The position numbers were made by a program, and so were the translations under genes. The notes beneath the pieces were generated by a model. The model did no database searches and was not told where the DNA came from. It was given only the letters and a program-made list of their open reading frames with translations. From Amycolatopsis sp. DSM 110486 (GTDB lineage: Bacteria > Actinomycetota > Actinomycetes > Mycobacteriales > Pseudonocardiaceae), in assembly GCF_019468465.1 (NCBI RefSeq), contig NZ_CP080519.1, forward strand, positions 1,875,001 to 1,939,000: a stretch of 64,000 nucleotides of DNA, read 5' to 3'. Positions 8,922 through 18,097 of the stretch are shown here, one piece after another. The number at the start of each line of letters is the position of its first letter. Position 1 is the stretch's first letter.

Positions 8922-10253
8922 TCAGCTGCCGCTGATCAGTTCTTCCGGGAACGTGCCCACGAGGGTGTCGGTGAGGTTGCCGATCGTCGAGAGGGCTTGC
9001 GACATGCCCGGGATCGGGTCCTGGTTGTCGCCGAGGCCGGGGACGACGTTGCTGCTGCGCTGAAGCAGCGCGATGGCCGGGACGGCGGCTTGCACGACCG
9101 CGGCGTTGACCGCCCGTGCCGCCAGGCTCGGGGTGGGGTTCGGCGGCGTGGGGACGGGCGCAGCGGGACCGGGCGCGCTGTCGTGGACCGCGGTGCCGGC
9201 CCCGACGTACTTGTCCGCGAAGTCGAGCATGCGCGCATTGCTGTCCGGCGCGCTCTTCTCCAGCTGGAGGTCGTGGGCGGTGTTCGGGACGACGTCGGCG
9301 AGGACTGTCGCGTCAGGACCGTAGAAGGGGCGCTCGAAGTCGGCCAGGGCCGCGGAATCCGAGCAGCTCGGGCCGAGCAGACCGCAGATGAACGGGTCGT
9401 GCTGTCCGACGACCGTGTAGACGGGGATGTTCAGCGTGCGGTCGACGTTGAGGACGTTGTAGCCGGCCAACGTCGCCAGTTCGACGAGGTTGCCGGTTTC
9501 CTTGAGCTGCTCGTCCTTCGCGACCACACCCGGGTCGGTCGAGGTCGCGTTGCCCAGGTAGAAGCCGCGGCGGGTGTCGGGGTAGCTCGTCAGGTACGCG
9601 GGGTCGAGGCCGGCGCCGGAGAACTTCGGGTCGAGTGACGAGGGGTAATCGTCGGCGATGATCTTCGTGACGACGTTGGCGTAGTTGAGCGAGTGCGCGA
9701 TGCCGGTCGGCATGATGGCGTCGACGTCCTTGTACAGGCCCGCTTCCGTCATCGTGAGGATGCCGCCCAGGCTGTGCCCGACCTCGATCACCTTGTCGAA
9801 GCGGGTGCCGAGCTTGCCGGCGCGCAGGGCGGTGATGACCTGGTGGACGGTGCTGACGTCGGCATAGAAGTTGTCGAACGCGCTCAACGGGTGGGTGGAC
9901 TGGCCGTCACCGAGGCGGTCGATGTTCATCGTCGCGTAGCCGCGCCGGTTGGCCGCCCGCACGTAGGAGTAGGTGTCCGGCTCATACGGCAAGTCCCAGT
10001 AGTACCGCGCGTAGGACCAGCCGTGAACGAGGATTTGCACGGTGGTGGCGCCGGGCGGGACGCACAGCGTGCCGGCGATGGTGGCCGGCTGACCGGCCGC
10101 GGTCACCGCAACCGTGACGTTCTTGCAGTCTGTGGCTGGGTTTTCCGCTGCCGAGCCGGGCGTCACGACGCTTCCGGTGGCCACGAGAAGGGCGGCCAGC
10201 ACGGTCGCTGCGCGCCGGCGCCGTAGTGAATTACCGTTCTTTACGACGGGCAT
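8922..10253 (-). CDS. Secreted alpha/beta hydrolase
   Basis: A 443-residue exported hydrolase. A basic N-terminus with an RRRR stretch and a hydrophobic core (ATVLAALLVATGSVV) form a signal peptide, cut near GSAAEN. The catalytic domain shows HGWSYARYYW, the nucleophile elbow VGHSLGGIL, and a late Asp/His pair (GQHDPF, NTAHDLQLE). A Pro-rich linker and a helical C-terminal tail follow. The substrate is probably an ester or lipid. I chose the ATG at 10253, preceded by AGAGG at 6 bases. The palindrome 88 bases upstream and the divergent TetR gene suggest TetR control. Confidence 0.85.
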   Translation of the reverse strand: MPVVKNGNSLRRRRAATVLAALLVATGSVVTPGSAAENPATDCKNVTVAVTAAGQPATIAGTLCVPPGATTVQILVHGWSYARYYWDLPYEPDTYSYVRAANRRGYATMNIDRLGDGQSTHPLSAFDNFYADVSTVHQVITALRAGKLGTRFDKVIEVGHSLGGILTMTEAGLYKDVDAIMPTGIAHSLNYANVVTKIIADDYPSSLDPKFSGAGLDPAYLTSYPDTRRGFYLGNATSTDPGVVAKDEQLKETGNLVELATLAGYNVLNVDRTLNIPVYTVVGQHDPFICGLLGPSCSDSAALADFERPFYGPDATVLADVVPNTAHDLQLEKSAPDSNARMLDFADKYVGAGTAVHDSAPGPAAPVPTPPNPTPSLAARAVNAAVVQAAVPAIALLQRSSNVVPGLGDNQDPIPGMSQALSTIGNLTDTLVGTFPEELISGS

Positions 10254-10340
10254 GGTTGACCTCTTTGTCATCCTGAACCATGGACTTCTGCACAAGAAAC
10301 CCTCTGAAGAGCATGAAAGCGGAGGGTTTTGGGAGGTGCG

Positions 10341-10372
10341 GCTAGCTAGTGAACTGTCATTCACTAGCTAGC
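10341..10372. promoter_or_regulatory. TetR operator candidate, site A
   Basis: A perfect inverted repeat with 13-base arms, GCTAGCTAGTGAA and TTCACTAGCTAGC, around CTGTCA. The core TAGTGAA-N6-TTCACTA spans 10347-10366. It sits between the secreted hydrolase gene and the divergent TetR gene. The same architecture recurs at 13795-13814 and 23710-23729, which argues for a shared regulator. Confidence 0.8.
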
Positions 10373-10517
10373 GGACAGTACCACGCTCGAGCCCGGGCGC
10401 GATTCACGTGATCGGGTTGTTCTGCCCGGCAAAGCAAGAGTGACGCTCGCCCTGCGGCGGCTTGGGGCGCGCGTGTGCGAGGTACGATCGGAAAGTCAGC
10501 CGTGGAGGGAGGTACCG

Positions 10518-11168
10518 GTGAAAGAGGCGCAACGGCCTCGGCGCGATCCCGCGCGCAAAGCCCGGATCCTGACCGCGGCCGCGGAGCTGATCTCGCGCAA
10601 CGGTTACCACACCGTGGGCATGGCCGAGATCGGGCAGGCCGCGGGGATCGTGGGATCGGGCATCTACCGGCACTTCGACAGCAAGTCGGCGATCCTCGCC
10701 GAGCTGCTGGAGCAGGTGATGGACCAGCTGTCCACCGCCGCTTCGTCCATCGTGGACGAAGCAGGCGACGACCGGCGCGCGGTGAGCGAGCTGATCGGCA
10801 ACCACGTGCGCATCGCCATCCACGACCGCCGGATCCTCCAGGTGTACCACCGCGAAGCGCGCAACCTGCCGGAGAACGACCTCCGGCGCCTGCGCCGCGC
10901 CCAGCGCCACTACATCGAGGAGTGGGTCGGCGCGGTCGCCCCACTGCGCACCGACCTGGCCGACGGCGAGATCCGCGTCCTGGTCCACGCGGCGATCGGC
11001 AGCATCCAGTCCATTTTGTTCTTCAACTCCGGCCTGCCGGTACCGCAACTGGCCGCGTTGCTGGTCGGCGCGGCCCACGCCTGTCTCGGCATCGACGCGG
11101 CCTCGCCCGCGGTCGTCGTCGAGGCGGGCGACGCGGGCGAGGAATGGCCGGACGAGCAGGGCGCCTGA
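10518..11168 (+). CDS. TetR family regulator 1
   Basis: A 216-residue TetR repressor. The helix-turn-helix lies at about residues 14-60 (RILTAAAELISRNGYHTVGM, then GSGIYRHFDSKSAIL). The ligand-binding part contains RRILQVYHREARNLP. The GTG start follows GGAGGGAGG closely. Well over half of its residues match the TetR protein encoded at 14902-15507, so the two are recent or conserved duplicates. The palindrome upstream (10341-10372) probably mediates autoregulation and control of the hydrolase gene. An acyl-CoA ligand is likely from the neighbourhood, which is inference. It converges with the enoyl-CoA hydratase gene with one base between stops. Confidence 0.92.
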   Translation: MKEAQRPRRDPARKARILTAAAELISRNGYHTVGMAEIGQAAGIVGSGIYRHFDSKSAILAELLEQVMDQLSTAASSIVDEAGDDRRAVSELIGNHVRIAIHDRRILQVYHREARNLPENDLRRLRRAQRHYIEEWVGAVAPLRTDLADGEIRVLVHAAIGSIQSILFFNSGLPVPQLAALLVGAAHACLGIDAASPAVVVEAGDAGEEWPDEQGA

Positions 11169-11169
11169 G

Positions 11170-11940
11170 CTACGCGGGTGGGCGTTCGCGCTCGCGGAAC
11201 TCTGTCAGGCCGGCGCGGATTTCCGGGGAGTGCACGTAGGCCGCGAAGGTCTCGTACTCCAGGTCGAGGGCTTCGGCGGTGGGCAGGTCGCGGGCGGCGT
11301 TGGCGACGCGTTTGACTTCGGCCAGGGCGAGGGCGCTGTGGGTGGTGAAGCGGCGGGCGAGGGCGAACGCCGCGTCGAGCAAACCCTGCGCCGGCACGAC
11401 TTCCTCGATGAGGCCCCAGGCGTGGAAGCGTTCGGCGGGTTCGAGGTCGCCGGTCAACAGCAGGCGGCGGGCGACGTTGGCCGGGAGCTTGCGTTCGATG
11501 CGGACCGCGCCGCCTCCGCCGGGCAGCATGCCGTAGCGGACGTGGCCGTCGCCGAGGAGGGCGCCCTCGGCCGCGACGACGGCGTCCGCGGCGAGGACCA
11601 GTTCGAAACCGCCGGCGACGGCGTGACCGTTGACGGCGGCGATGACCGGCAAGGGTGAGTTTTCCCAGCGGCTGAACAGGTTCCCGGCGCGCCGCACGAA
11701 AGCCAGCAGGTCCTCCTGGCCGCCGTCCAGCCGGTCGAGCACCTCGGGCAGGTCCGCGCCGACGCAGAACGCGCGCCCGGCACCGGTCACGACGATCGCG
11801 CGGCACGCCGAGGCGGCGATGCGGTCGAGCGTGGTCTCGAGGTCGGTCAGGAGCTGCTCGGAGAGGGCGTTGAGGCGGTCCGGGCGGTTGAGGCGCACGA
11901 GGGCGATCGAGTCCTGGTAGGTCAGGTCGACCAGGGTCAT
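11170..11940 (-). CDS. Enoyl-CoA hydratase/isomerase family protein
   Basis: A 256-residue crotonase-superfamily enzyme. The oxyanion-hole segments are GRAFCVGADLPEV at about residues 60-72 and VNGHAVAGGFELVLAAD around 100. The usual second catalytic acid position near GMLPGGGGAVRIERKL looks conserved. It should hydrate or isomerise an enoyl-CoA in the pathway of the adjacent CoA ligase, which lies 58 bases upstream in the same direction. The ATG at 11940 has GGAGG at 6 bases. Exact substrate is unknown. Confidence 0.88.
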   Translation of the reverse strand: MTLVDLTYQDSIALVRLNRPDRLNALSEQLLTDLETTLDRIAASACRAIVVTGAGRAFCVGADLPEVLDRLDGGQEDLLAFVRRAGNLFSRWENSPLPVIAAVNGHAVAGGFELVLAADAVVAAEGALLGDGHVRYGMLPGGGGAVRIERKLPANVARRLLLTGDLEPAERFHAWGLIEEVVPAQGLLDAAFALARRFTTHSALALAEVKRVANAARDLPTAEALDLEYETFAAYVHSPEIRAGLTEFRERERPPA

Positions 11941-11998
11941 CAGGGTCCTCCACAAAGGACAGTGAAACGTCGGAGATCACGAAGAGGCAAGCGGGTCC

Positions 11999-13753
11999 TC
12001 AGCCGCGCGACCCGTAGAGGCCGGCGTGCCGGCCCCTCAGCTTGTACTTGAGGACCTTGCCGCCGACGGTCTCGGGCAGGGCGTCCTCGAAAACGACCGC
12101 CTTCGGGGTCTCGTAGCCGCCGAGCGCGGCGCGGCAGTGCGCGATGAGCGACGTCTCGTCGGCCTCAGAGCCAGGCCGCAACACGACGACCGCCGTCACG
12201 GCTTCGCCCCAGTGCTCGTGCGGCAGGCCGATCACCGCGGCCTTCTCGACGGCCGGATGCCGGTGCAGCACTGCCTCCACCCGCAAGCTGGACACGTTCT
12301 CACCGCCGGACTTCACGATGTCCTTGAACCGGTCGACCATCACGCGCAGGCCGTCCTCGTCCACCACAGCGCTGTCACCTGAGTGGAACCAGCCGCCGCG
12401 GAAGGCCTCGCGGGTCGCGTCCTCGTTGAGGTAGTACCCGGCCGTGACGGTCGGGCTCCGGTACACGGCTTCGCCGGGCACCTGCGGCTGGTCGCGCAGG
12501 GAGGTACCGGTCTCGTCGACGACGTCGGAGGCGAGCAGCGGACTCGGCACCCCGACGTAGTTCAACGCGGGAGCCGTGCGTTCATAGACCTCCGGCCACT
12601 TCGCCGGCCAGAACCGGTGGCACGCGATCGCCTCGGTCTGCCCGAAGATACCGAGCACGACCAGGCCGGGCGCTTTCCGTTGCAGGGTCTCGTAAACGGC
12701 CGGTTCGAGCGCACCCCAGCCGTAGACCAGCACGGTGAGGCTGGAGAGATCGCGACCGGATTTCTCCGCCTCGACGGTCAACGCGGCGACGAACTGCGGC
12801 GAGCCGGCCCACAGCGCGGTCGGCCGCTCCTCGTCGATGGCCAGGGCGACCTGGTCGGGCACCGGCCGGCGGCCGAGGACCAGCGAACCCCCGGCGAGGA
12901 ACGCCGAGAAGGTGAACACCTGGTCGCCGACGTGGTAGATCATCGGCAGGTAGGTCATCACCTTCACCTCGGTCTCCACGCGGAGCCCGCGCGTCAGCGA
13001 GACGGAGAAGTTCAGCGCCGCCAGGTGGCTGGCCGAGTGCGAGATCATCGCGCCCTTCGGCATGGCCGTGGTGCCGGAGGTGTAGAGCAGCTGCCAGATG
13101 TCGTCGCCGTGGATCTCGACGTCGGGCTCGGTCACCGGCCGGCCGGCGAGGAAGGCGCCGAACGTCGGGCTGCCCGCGACCGCGCCGCCGCCGATCGTGA
13201 TCGTCGCGGCGACCGGCAGCCCGGCGGTCTCGAAGGCCGCCCGAGCCCGCGGCCACAGTTCGGAGTCGACGATGGCCGCCTCCGGTTCGGCCTGGCCGAT
13301 CAGGTATTCGAGCACGTCGGTGGCCAGTGCGGGGTTGATCGGCATGGCGACCATCCCGGCCTTCGCGATGCCGATCTTCGCCAGGTACGCCTCGACGGAG
13401 TTCTCGCAGAAGAGCGCGACCCGGGCGCCCGGTTCGAGCCCGCGCGCGGCCAGGGCGTGGGCGAGCTGGTTGGCGATCTCGTCGGCCTGGCGGAAGGTGA
13501 CCGACGCGAACCGCTCCTCGCCGTACGCGCCAGGCCGGCCGGTGATCGCGACCTCGTCGGGGTAGCTCCACGTCAGGCGTTCGAACACGTCGCCGACGGA
13601 GGTCCGTTCCCAGCGGTTGACCGCGCGGCGGCCTCGCAACGTCGTGACGTCGATCTTCCCGAACAGGTCCACACCAGCCTCCTTGCCGAATGCCAGACGC
13701 CGCACAGCATCCAACTTGATGCGCGCACTGGCAAGACCAAAGTCACTAGCCAT
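11999..13753 (-). CDS. AMP-dependent acyl-CoA ligase
   Basis: A 584-residue member of the ANL superfamily that activates a carboxylic acid to its CoA thioester using ATP. The P-loop motif LLYTSGTTAMPKG lies at residues 222-234. Later motifs include GIFGQTEA, GWFHSGDSAVVDEDG and the C-terminal lysine region LPETVGGKVLKYKLR. It probably provides the entry step for the acyl-CoA pathway of this region, in the role AtuH has in the acyclic terpene pathway (inference). The divergent promoter region with the luciferase-like gene holds a TetR-type site. The enoyl-CoA hydratase gene follows, likely in the same transcript. Confidence 0.9.
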   Translation of the reverse strand: MASDFGLASARIKLDAVRRLAFGKEAGVDLFGKIDVTTLRGRRAVNRWERTSVGDVFERLTWSYPDEVAITGRPGAYGEERFASVTFRQADEIANQLAHALAARGLEPGARVALFCENSVEAYLAKIGIAKAGMVAMPINPALATDVLEYLIGQAEPEAAIVDSELWPRARAAFETAGLPVAATITIGGGAVAGSPTFGAFLAGRPVTEPDVEIHGDDIWQLLYTSGTTAMPKGAMISHSASHLAALNFSVSLTRGLRVETEVKVMTYLPMIYHVGDQVFTFSAFLAGGSLVLGRRPVPDQVALAIDEERPTALWAGSPQFVAALTVEAEKSGRDLSSLTVLVYGWGALEPAVYETLQRKAPGLVVLGIFGQTEAIACHRFWPAKWPEVYERTAPALNYVGVPSPLLASDVVDETGTSLRDQPQVPGEAVYRSPTVTAGYYLNEDATREAFRGGWFHSGDSAVVDEDGLRVMVDRFKDIVKSGGENVSSLRVEAVLHRHPAVEKAAVIGLPHEHWGEAVTAVVVLRPGSEADETSLIAHCRAALGGYETPKAVVFEDALPETVGGKVLKYKLRGRHAGLYGSRG

Positions 13754-13794
13754 TCACATCGTTACCCGATCAGTGCAGCTTGCAAGGAAGCCGC

Positions 13795-13814
13795 GAGTGA
13801 ACAACGATGCACTC
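13795..13814. promoter_or_regulatory. TetR operator candidate, site C
   Basis: GAGTGAA-N6-TGCACTC, a 20-bp imperfect palindrome in the 90-base divergent region between the CoA ligase and luciferase-like genes. It matches sites A and B in half-site sequence (AGTGAA or TGCACT) and in spacing. Confidence 0.6.
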
Positions 13815-13843
13815 ACCAAATGCGCGTTCAGGAGGCCACCGAA

Positions 13844-14875
13844 ATGCCGATCCCCGTGGGTGTCAACGTCGGCCAGTTCTTGCGCGGGTTGCCGGCGCGG
13901 TGGGACGAGCGCGTCCGGGAGATCGAGGACCTCGGCTTCGACGGGATCTGGTTCGCCGAGGCCTACGGCTCGGACGTGTTCACCCCGCTCGCCTGGTGCG
14001 CCGCCCGTACGACGCGCGTGCGCCTCGGCACGGCCGTCGCGCAGATCCCCGCCCGCTCCCCCGCGGCCACCGCGATGGCGGCGGCGACCCTCGACCACCT
14101 CTCCGGCGGACGCGTGGTCCTCGGCCTCGGCGCCTCCGGCCCGCAGGTGTCCGAGGGCTGGCACGGTGTCGCCTTCCCCCGTCCGCTGGCTCGCACCCGG
14201 GAGTACGTCGAGGTCGTCCGCCAGGTCCTGGCCCGCGAAGCCCCGCTCACCTACGACGGGGAGTTCCACCGCCTTCCGCTGCCGTCGGGCACCGGGCTCG
14301 GCAAGCCGCTGCGCTCGACGCTGCACCACCGGCGACCGGACCTGCCGATCCAGCTGGGTGCCGAGGGCCCGCGCAACGTCGCGCTCGCGGCCGAGATCGC
14401 CGACGGCTGGCACGCGATGTTCTTCTCCCCCGAGGCCGACGCGTTCTACCGGGCCGCGCTCGACGCCGGCTTCTCCCGCCGGCCCGGCGGTCGCCCGGCG
14501 CGCTTCGAGGTGATCGCCACGGTGCCGGTCGTCGTGGACGAGGACGTCGAGCGCGCGGCCGACCACGTCCGGCCGGAGCTCGCGCTGTACATCGGCGGCA
14601 TGGGCGCCCGCGAAGCGAACTTCCACCACGACGTTTTCACCCGCCTGGGTTACGCCGACGTGGCGGCGCGCGTGCAGGAATTCTACCTCCGCGGCGAGAA
14701 GCAGGCCGCCGCGGCCGCGATCCCGACCGCGCTCGTCGAGGAGGTCGCCCTCGTGGGTCCGGTGGGCAAGATCCGCGAGGAGCTGTGCCGGTGGGAGTCC
14801 ACTGTGGTCGATTCGCTCGCTGTTCAGGGACTGCCGGACGACCTCGCGCTCGTGGCCCGCGCCGTGCTCGGCTGA
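13844..14875 (+). CDS. LLM class (luciferase-like) oxidoreductase
   Basis: A 343-residue TIM-barrel oxidoreductase of the luciferase-like monooxygenase class, using FMN or, more likely in actinobacteria, F420. Typical segments are GFDGIWFAEAYG, RVRLGTAVAQIPARSP, TLDHLSGGRVVLGLG and PIQLGAEGPRNVALAAEIADGW. The ATG at 13844 has AGGAGG 9 bases upstream. It is divergent from the CoA ligase and shares its operator region, so it belongs to the same regulon. Its reaction is unknown; it might replace one of the short-chain dehydrogenases of the Pseudomonas Atu pathway that I do not see here. Confidence 0.9.
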   Translation: MPIPVGVNVGQFLRGLPARWDERVREIEDLGFDGIWFAEAYGSDVFTPLAWCAARTTRVRLGTAVAQIPARSPAATAMAAATLDHLSGGRVVLGLGASGPQVSEGWHGVAFPRPLARTREYVEVVRQVLAREAPLTYDGEFHRLPLPSGTGLGKPLRSTLHHRRPDLPIQLGAEGPRNVALAAEIADGWHAMFFSPEADAFYRAALDAGFSRRPGGRPARFEVIATVPVVVDEDVERAADHVRPELALYIGGMGAREANFHHDVFTRLGYADVAARVQEFYLRGEKQAAAAAIPTALVEEVALVGPVGKIREELCRWESTVVDSLAVQGLPDDLALVARAVLG

Positions 14876-14901
14876 CCTCGGCACGGCCACGCGCTCCCGG
14901 C

Positions 14902-15507
14902 TCACCCGCTCGCCTCCGGTCCGACCGGCGGCACTCCCAGGCAGGCGTGCGCCGCACCGCGCAGCAGCTCCGTCAGCCGGTCCGCGGGCAGGCCCGATTG
15001 GTGGAACAACACCGACTGCACGCAGCCGATCGCCGAGTGGACCAGCACCCTCGCCTCGCCTTCCGCCAGGCCCGGCCGCAGTGGCCGCACCGCCGCCGCC
15101 CAGCCCTCCAGGTACTCGCGCTGGGCCCGCTGCAGCCGGCGCAGGTCCTCGGCCGGGAGGTTGCGCGCCTCCAGGTGGTACACCTGCAGGATCCGCCGCT
15201 CCTCCACGGCCACGCGGACGTGGTGGCGCACCAGCTCGGTCACCGCGGTCCGCTCGTCCGGCGTGGTCGCCAGGATCTCGGCGGCCGCCGAGTCCAGCAG
15301 GTCCATCACCCGGTACAGCAGCGCGGTCAGAATCGCCGCCTTGCTCGGGAAGTGGCGGTAGACCCCGGTGCTCACGATGCCCGCCGCCGCGCCGATCTCG
15401 GCCAGGCCCACCGCGTGGTAGCCGTGTCGCGAGATCAGGTCGGCCGAGACGGCCAGGATCCGCTCCTTGCGGTCAGGGTCACGTCTCGGCGTACGCACAT
15501 CGTCCAC
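14902..15507 (-). CDS. TetR family regulator 2
   Basis: A 201-residue TetR repressor, close paralogue of the one at 10518-11168. Both share RRDP-RK-RIL, LISR-GYH-VG-AEIG, the RRILQVYH-EARNLP segment and GAAHACLG near the C-terminus. The GTG start at 15507 lies 7 bases after the stop of the AtuA-like gene, so this is the last gene of the long operon that starts with the acyl-CoA dehydrogenase. The near-identical recognition helix (TGVYRHFPSK against SGIYRHFDSK) suggests that both bind the same operator type. It probably senses a pathway acyl-CoA, as AtuR does (inference). Confidence 0.92.
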   Translation of the reverse strand: MDDVRTPRRDPDRKERILAVSADLISRHGYHAVGLAEIGAAAGIVSTGVYRHFPSKAAILTALLYRVMDLLDSAAAEILATTPDERTAVTELVRHHVRVAVEERRILQVYHLEARNLPAEDLRRLQRAQREYLEGWAAAVRPLRPGLAEGEARVLVHSAIGCVQSVLFHQSGLPADRLTELLRGAAHACLGVPPVGPEASG

Positions 15508-15514
15508 TGTGGAC

Positions 15515-17293
15515 TCAGCTCCGCAGGAGGTGTTCCGGGACGTCCGCGAGCCGGCTGCGCAGGTACTCGCCCAGCCCCTTCGCCTGCGGGTCGGGCCGCG
15601 TCGCGGAGGCGACGCCCGCACCGAGGATGCCGACGACCACGAGGTTCACCGCGCGCAGGTTGGCCAGCTCGTAACGCCGGATGTCGAGCTCCGCGGCCTC
15701 CGGGAGCAGTTCGCGCACGCGCTCGCCGGTCAGATAACCGCGCAGCCACGCGTACTCCTCGTCGGTGCGGACCCACACCCCGATGTTGGCGTTGCCGCCC
15801 TTGTCCCCGGATCGGGCTCCCACGATCGTCCCGAGCGGCAGACGCCGGGTCGGCCCGGCGGGCACCTCGGCCACCACCGGCTCCGCGACCTCAGGAGCGA
15901 GCGCCGTCACCGCGCTGTGCGGGATGGTCCGCACGGTCCCGTCGGGCAGCGTGACGCGGTGCTCCACTTCGGACGCGGGGATCAGCGTCGGCCAGTAGAC
16001 GCCGTACGCGCTTTCTGTGGACGGCGGCGTCGTGGTGTGGAAACCCGGGTAGCCGCCGAGAGCGAGCTCCATGGTGGTGTTGGAGAACGCGCGGCCGACC
16101 TTGCGCCGGTCGGGATCCTTCACCGTCACGCGCAGGTGCGCGGTGGCCTCGGCGTTGGTCGCCGCGTCGGAGTGGTCGAACCGCAGCAGCCGCACGTCGA
16201 ACTCCGCGAACCGCTCCCGTCCGCCCAGTAGCTCGACCAGCTGCTGCTCGGCCCACGCCGCTTTCTCCTCGATGCGGGTGCCGGTCAGCACGAGCGTCAT
16301 CGTGTTGCGGTACCCGCCCTCGTAGTTGAGCGCCACCTTGAGCCGGTCGGTCGGCGCGCTGCCGCGCACGCCCCGGATGCGCACGCGGTGCTCGCCGTCG
16401 GGCACGAGCTCGAGGGTGTCGAAGTGGGCCACGGCGTCCGGCCCGAGGTACGCCGGCTCGGCGATCTCGTACAACAGCTGCGCGGTCACGGTGCCCACGG
16501 ACACGAGCCCGCCGGTATCGGCGTGCTTGGTGATCACGCTCGAGCCATCGGCGTCGACCTCGGCGATCGGGAAGCCCGGGTACCGGCGGTCGGTGACCTC
16601 CTCGAAGAACGCGTAGTTCCCACCCGTGGCCTGGGGCCCGCATTCGATCACGTGGCCGGCGGCCATCGCGCCGGCGATCTTGTCGTGGATGTCCGCGTCG
16701 TCGCGGGTCCAGCCGTGCCACCACGCCGCCGGGCCGACCACCACCGACGCGTCGGTGACCCGCCCGGTCACGACCAGGTCCGCGTCCGCCCGCAGGGCTT
16801 CGGTGATCCCCCACGCGCCGAGGTAGGCGTTGGCCGAAACCGGGCGCACACCGGCGTCGGCGAGCTTGCGGCCGGTGTCGAGGTGCGCGAAGGCGTGGCC
16901 GGCCGCCTGCAGCTCGTCGAGCCGGGGCACGAGGTCGTCTCCGTCGACGTACGCGATGCGTGGGTGCAGGCCGAGCCGTTCGGCCAACGCACCGAGTTCG
17001 GCCGCCAGCCCGGCGGGGTTGAGGCCGCCGGCATTCGACACGATCCGGATGCCGCGGTCGAGGCAGGTGCCCAGCACGTGCTCGACCTGCGTGAGAAACG
17101 TCTTCGCGAACCCCGTCGCCGGGTCCTTCTGCTTGGCCTTCCAGAGGATCAGCATGGTCAGCTCGGCGAGGTAGTCGCCGGTGAGCACGTCGATCGGGCC
17201 GCCCTCGACCATCTCGCGGGCGGCCTGCAACCGGTCGCCGTAGAAGCCGGAGCAGTTGCCGATGCGCACGGCGCGGCCGCCGGTCGTGGTCAC
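15515..17293 (-). CDS. AtuA family protein (DUF1446 plus ferredoxin-fold domain)
   Basis: A 592-residue protein of the acyclic terpene utilisation AtuA family, about the length of Pseudomonas AtuA. The DUF1446 domain has IGNCSGFYGDR at the start, VLTGDYLAELTM, RIVSNAGGLNP, DLVVTGRVTDASVV and GPQATGGNYAFF. The C-terminal AtuA-like domain (from about residue 485) carries GARSGDKGGNANIGV. AtuA is essential for citronellol/geraniol use, but its reaction is not established. The GTG start has GGGAGG 6 bases upstream and overlaps the previous stop by 4 bases (GTGA). It sits in one operon with both carboxylase subunits and an acyl-CoA dehydrogenase, as in the atu cluster. Confidence 0.92.
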   Translation of the reverse strand: MTTTGGRAVRIGNCSGFYGDRLQAAREMVEGGPIDVLTGDYLAELTMLILWKAKQKDPATGFAKTFLTQVEHVLGTCLDRGIRIVSNAGGLNPAGLAAELGALAERLGLHPRIAYVDGDDLVPRLDELQAAGHAFAHLDTGRKLADAGVRPVSANAYLGAWGITEALRADADLVVTGRVTDASVVVGPAAWWHGWTRDDADIHDKIAGAMAAGHVIECGPQATGGNYAFFEEVTDRRYPGFPIAEVDADGSSVITKHADTGGLVSVGTVTAQLLYEIAEPAYLGPDAVAHFDTLELVPDGEHRVRIRGVRGSAPTDRLKVALNYEGGYRNTMTLVLTGTRIEEKAAWAEQQLVELLGGRERFAEFDVRLLRFDHSDAATNAEATAHLRVTVKDPDRRKVGRAFSNTTMELALGGYPGFHTTTPPSTESAYGVYWPTLIPASEVEHRVTLPDGTVRTIPHSAVTALAPEVAEPVVAEVPAGPTRRLPLGTIVGARSGDKGGNANIGVWVRTDEEYAWLRGYLTGERVRELLPEAAELDIRRYELANLRAVNLVVVGILGAGVASATRPDPQAKGLGEYLRSRLADVPEHLLRS

Positions 17294-18096
17294 GATGGTC
17301 CTCCCGTATGGCTCAGGGGCGCTCGCCCGGTTCCGGGGCTGCCGGCGAAGGTCTGGGCAACGGACAGCCACTCGGTCGCGACCGGGCCCGCCACCTCGAG
17401 ATCGGTGTCGTCGCGGTGGCGGCGCTGGGTCACGACGAGGCAGAAGTCGAGCGCGGTCCCGGTGACGCGGTCCGCGGCCTCGGCCGGACCCCACGTCCAC
17501 ACGGCGCCGGACGCGGCCGTGAGCTCGACCCGGATCGGCTCGGCCGGTGCGGGTTTTCCGTTCAGGGCGAAGGAAAACGCGGCAGTCTGCACGCCGAGGT
17601 GCGCGATGTGGCGCAGCCGGTCGGTCGGCTCGCGGTCACGGCCCAGCGCGTCGGCGATGTCTTGTCCGTGCGCCCAGGTCTCCATCAGCCGCGCGGTGAC
17701 CGAGGACAGGGCACTCATGTCCGGGCCGTACCAAGGGAGCCGCGCTTTCGGGTCGAGGTGGCGGAAGGCGGTGACGAACTCGTGGCGCGTCCGGTCGAAC
17801 CAGGTGCGGACTGCTTCCGCGGGCAGCGTCGCGTGTTCGGCCGCGACCCGGTCGGGGAAATCCATGCCGCCGGCCACGAGAGCGTCGGCGGCGAGCCGGA
17901 ACGCGGCCGGGTCGACCGCGGCTTGTGTCGCCGTCTCGTCGAAGTACGCGAGGTGCGTGAGCTGGTCGCGGACGGTCCAGCCCACCGCCGGGGTCGGCCG
18001 GGAGATCGCCGCGTCGTCGAGGTCCGCCACGAGGTCCTGCAGCACCCGGGTCTCGGCGACGAGGTCGTCGAGCACCTGCCGCATCGAAACGGCCAC
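17290..18096 (-). CDS. TIGR03084 family DinB-like metal-binding protein
   Basis: A protein of about 268 residues in the actinobacterial TIGR03084 family, related to DinB/mycothiol-dependent maleylpyruvate isomerase four-helix bundles. Metal-ligand histidines are visible in DQLTHLAYFDE near the N-terminus and METWAHGQDIADAL about 150 residues in. It ends with a compact domain containing AVWTWGPAEAADRVTG. Its gene lies inside the carboxylase operon: 1 base after the hydratase stop, and overlapping the AtuA-like gene by 4 bases. That context implies a role in the acyl-CoA pathway, perhaps a mycothiol-linked step (inference). The start could be GTG 18096 or ATG 18084. Confidence 0.85.
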   Translation of the reverse strand: MAVSMRQVLDDLVAETRVLQDLVADLDDAAISRPTPAVGWTVRDQLTHLAYFDETATQAAVDPAAFRLAADALVAGGMDFPDRVAAEHATLPAEAVRTWFDRTRHEFVTAFRHLDPKARLPWYGPDMSALSSVTARLMETWAHGQDIADALGRDREPTDRLRHIAHLGVQTAAFSFALNGKPAPAEPIRVELTAASGAVWTWGPAEAADRVTGTALDFCLVVTQRRHRDDTDLEVAGPVATEWLSVAQTFAGSPGTGRAPLSHTGGPS

Positions 18097-18097
18097 G

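Noticed and set aside
12383..14875. 830-codon protein containing the luciferase-like domain
   Set aside because: Only the part from 13844 is real; the N-terminal 480 codons are antisense to the CoA ligase.
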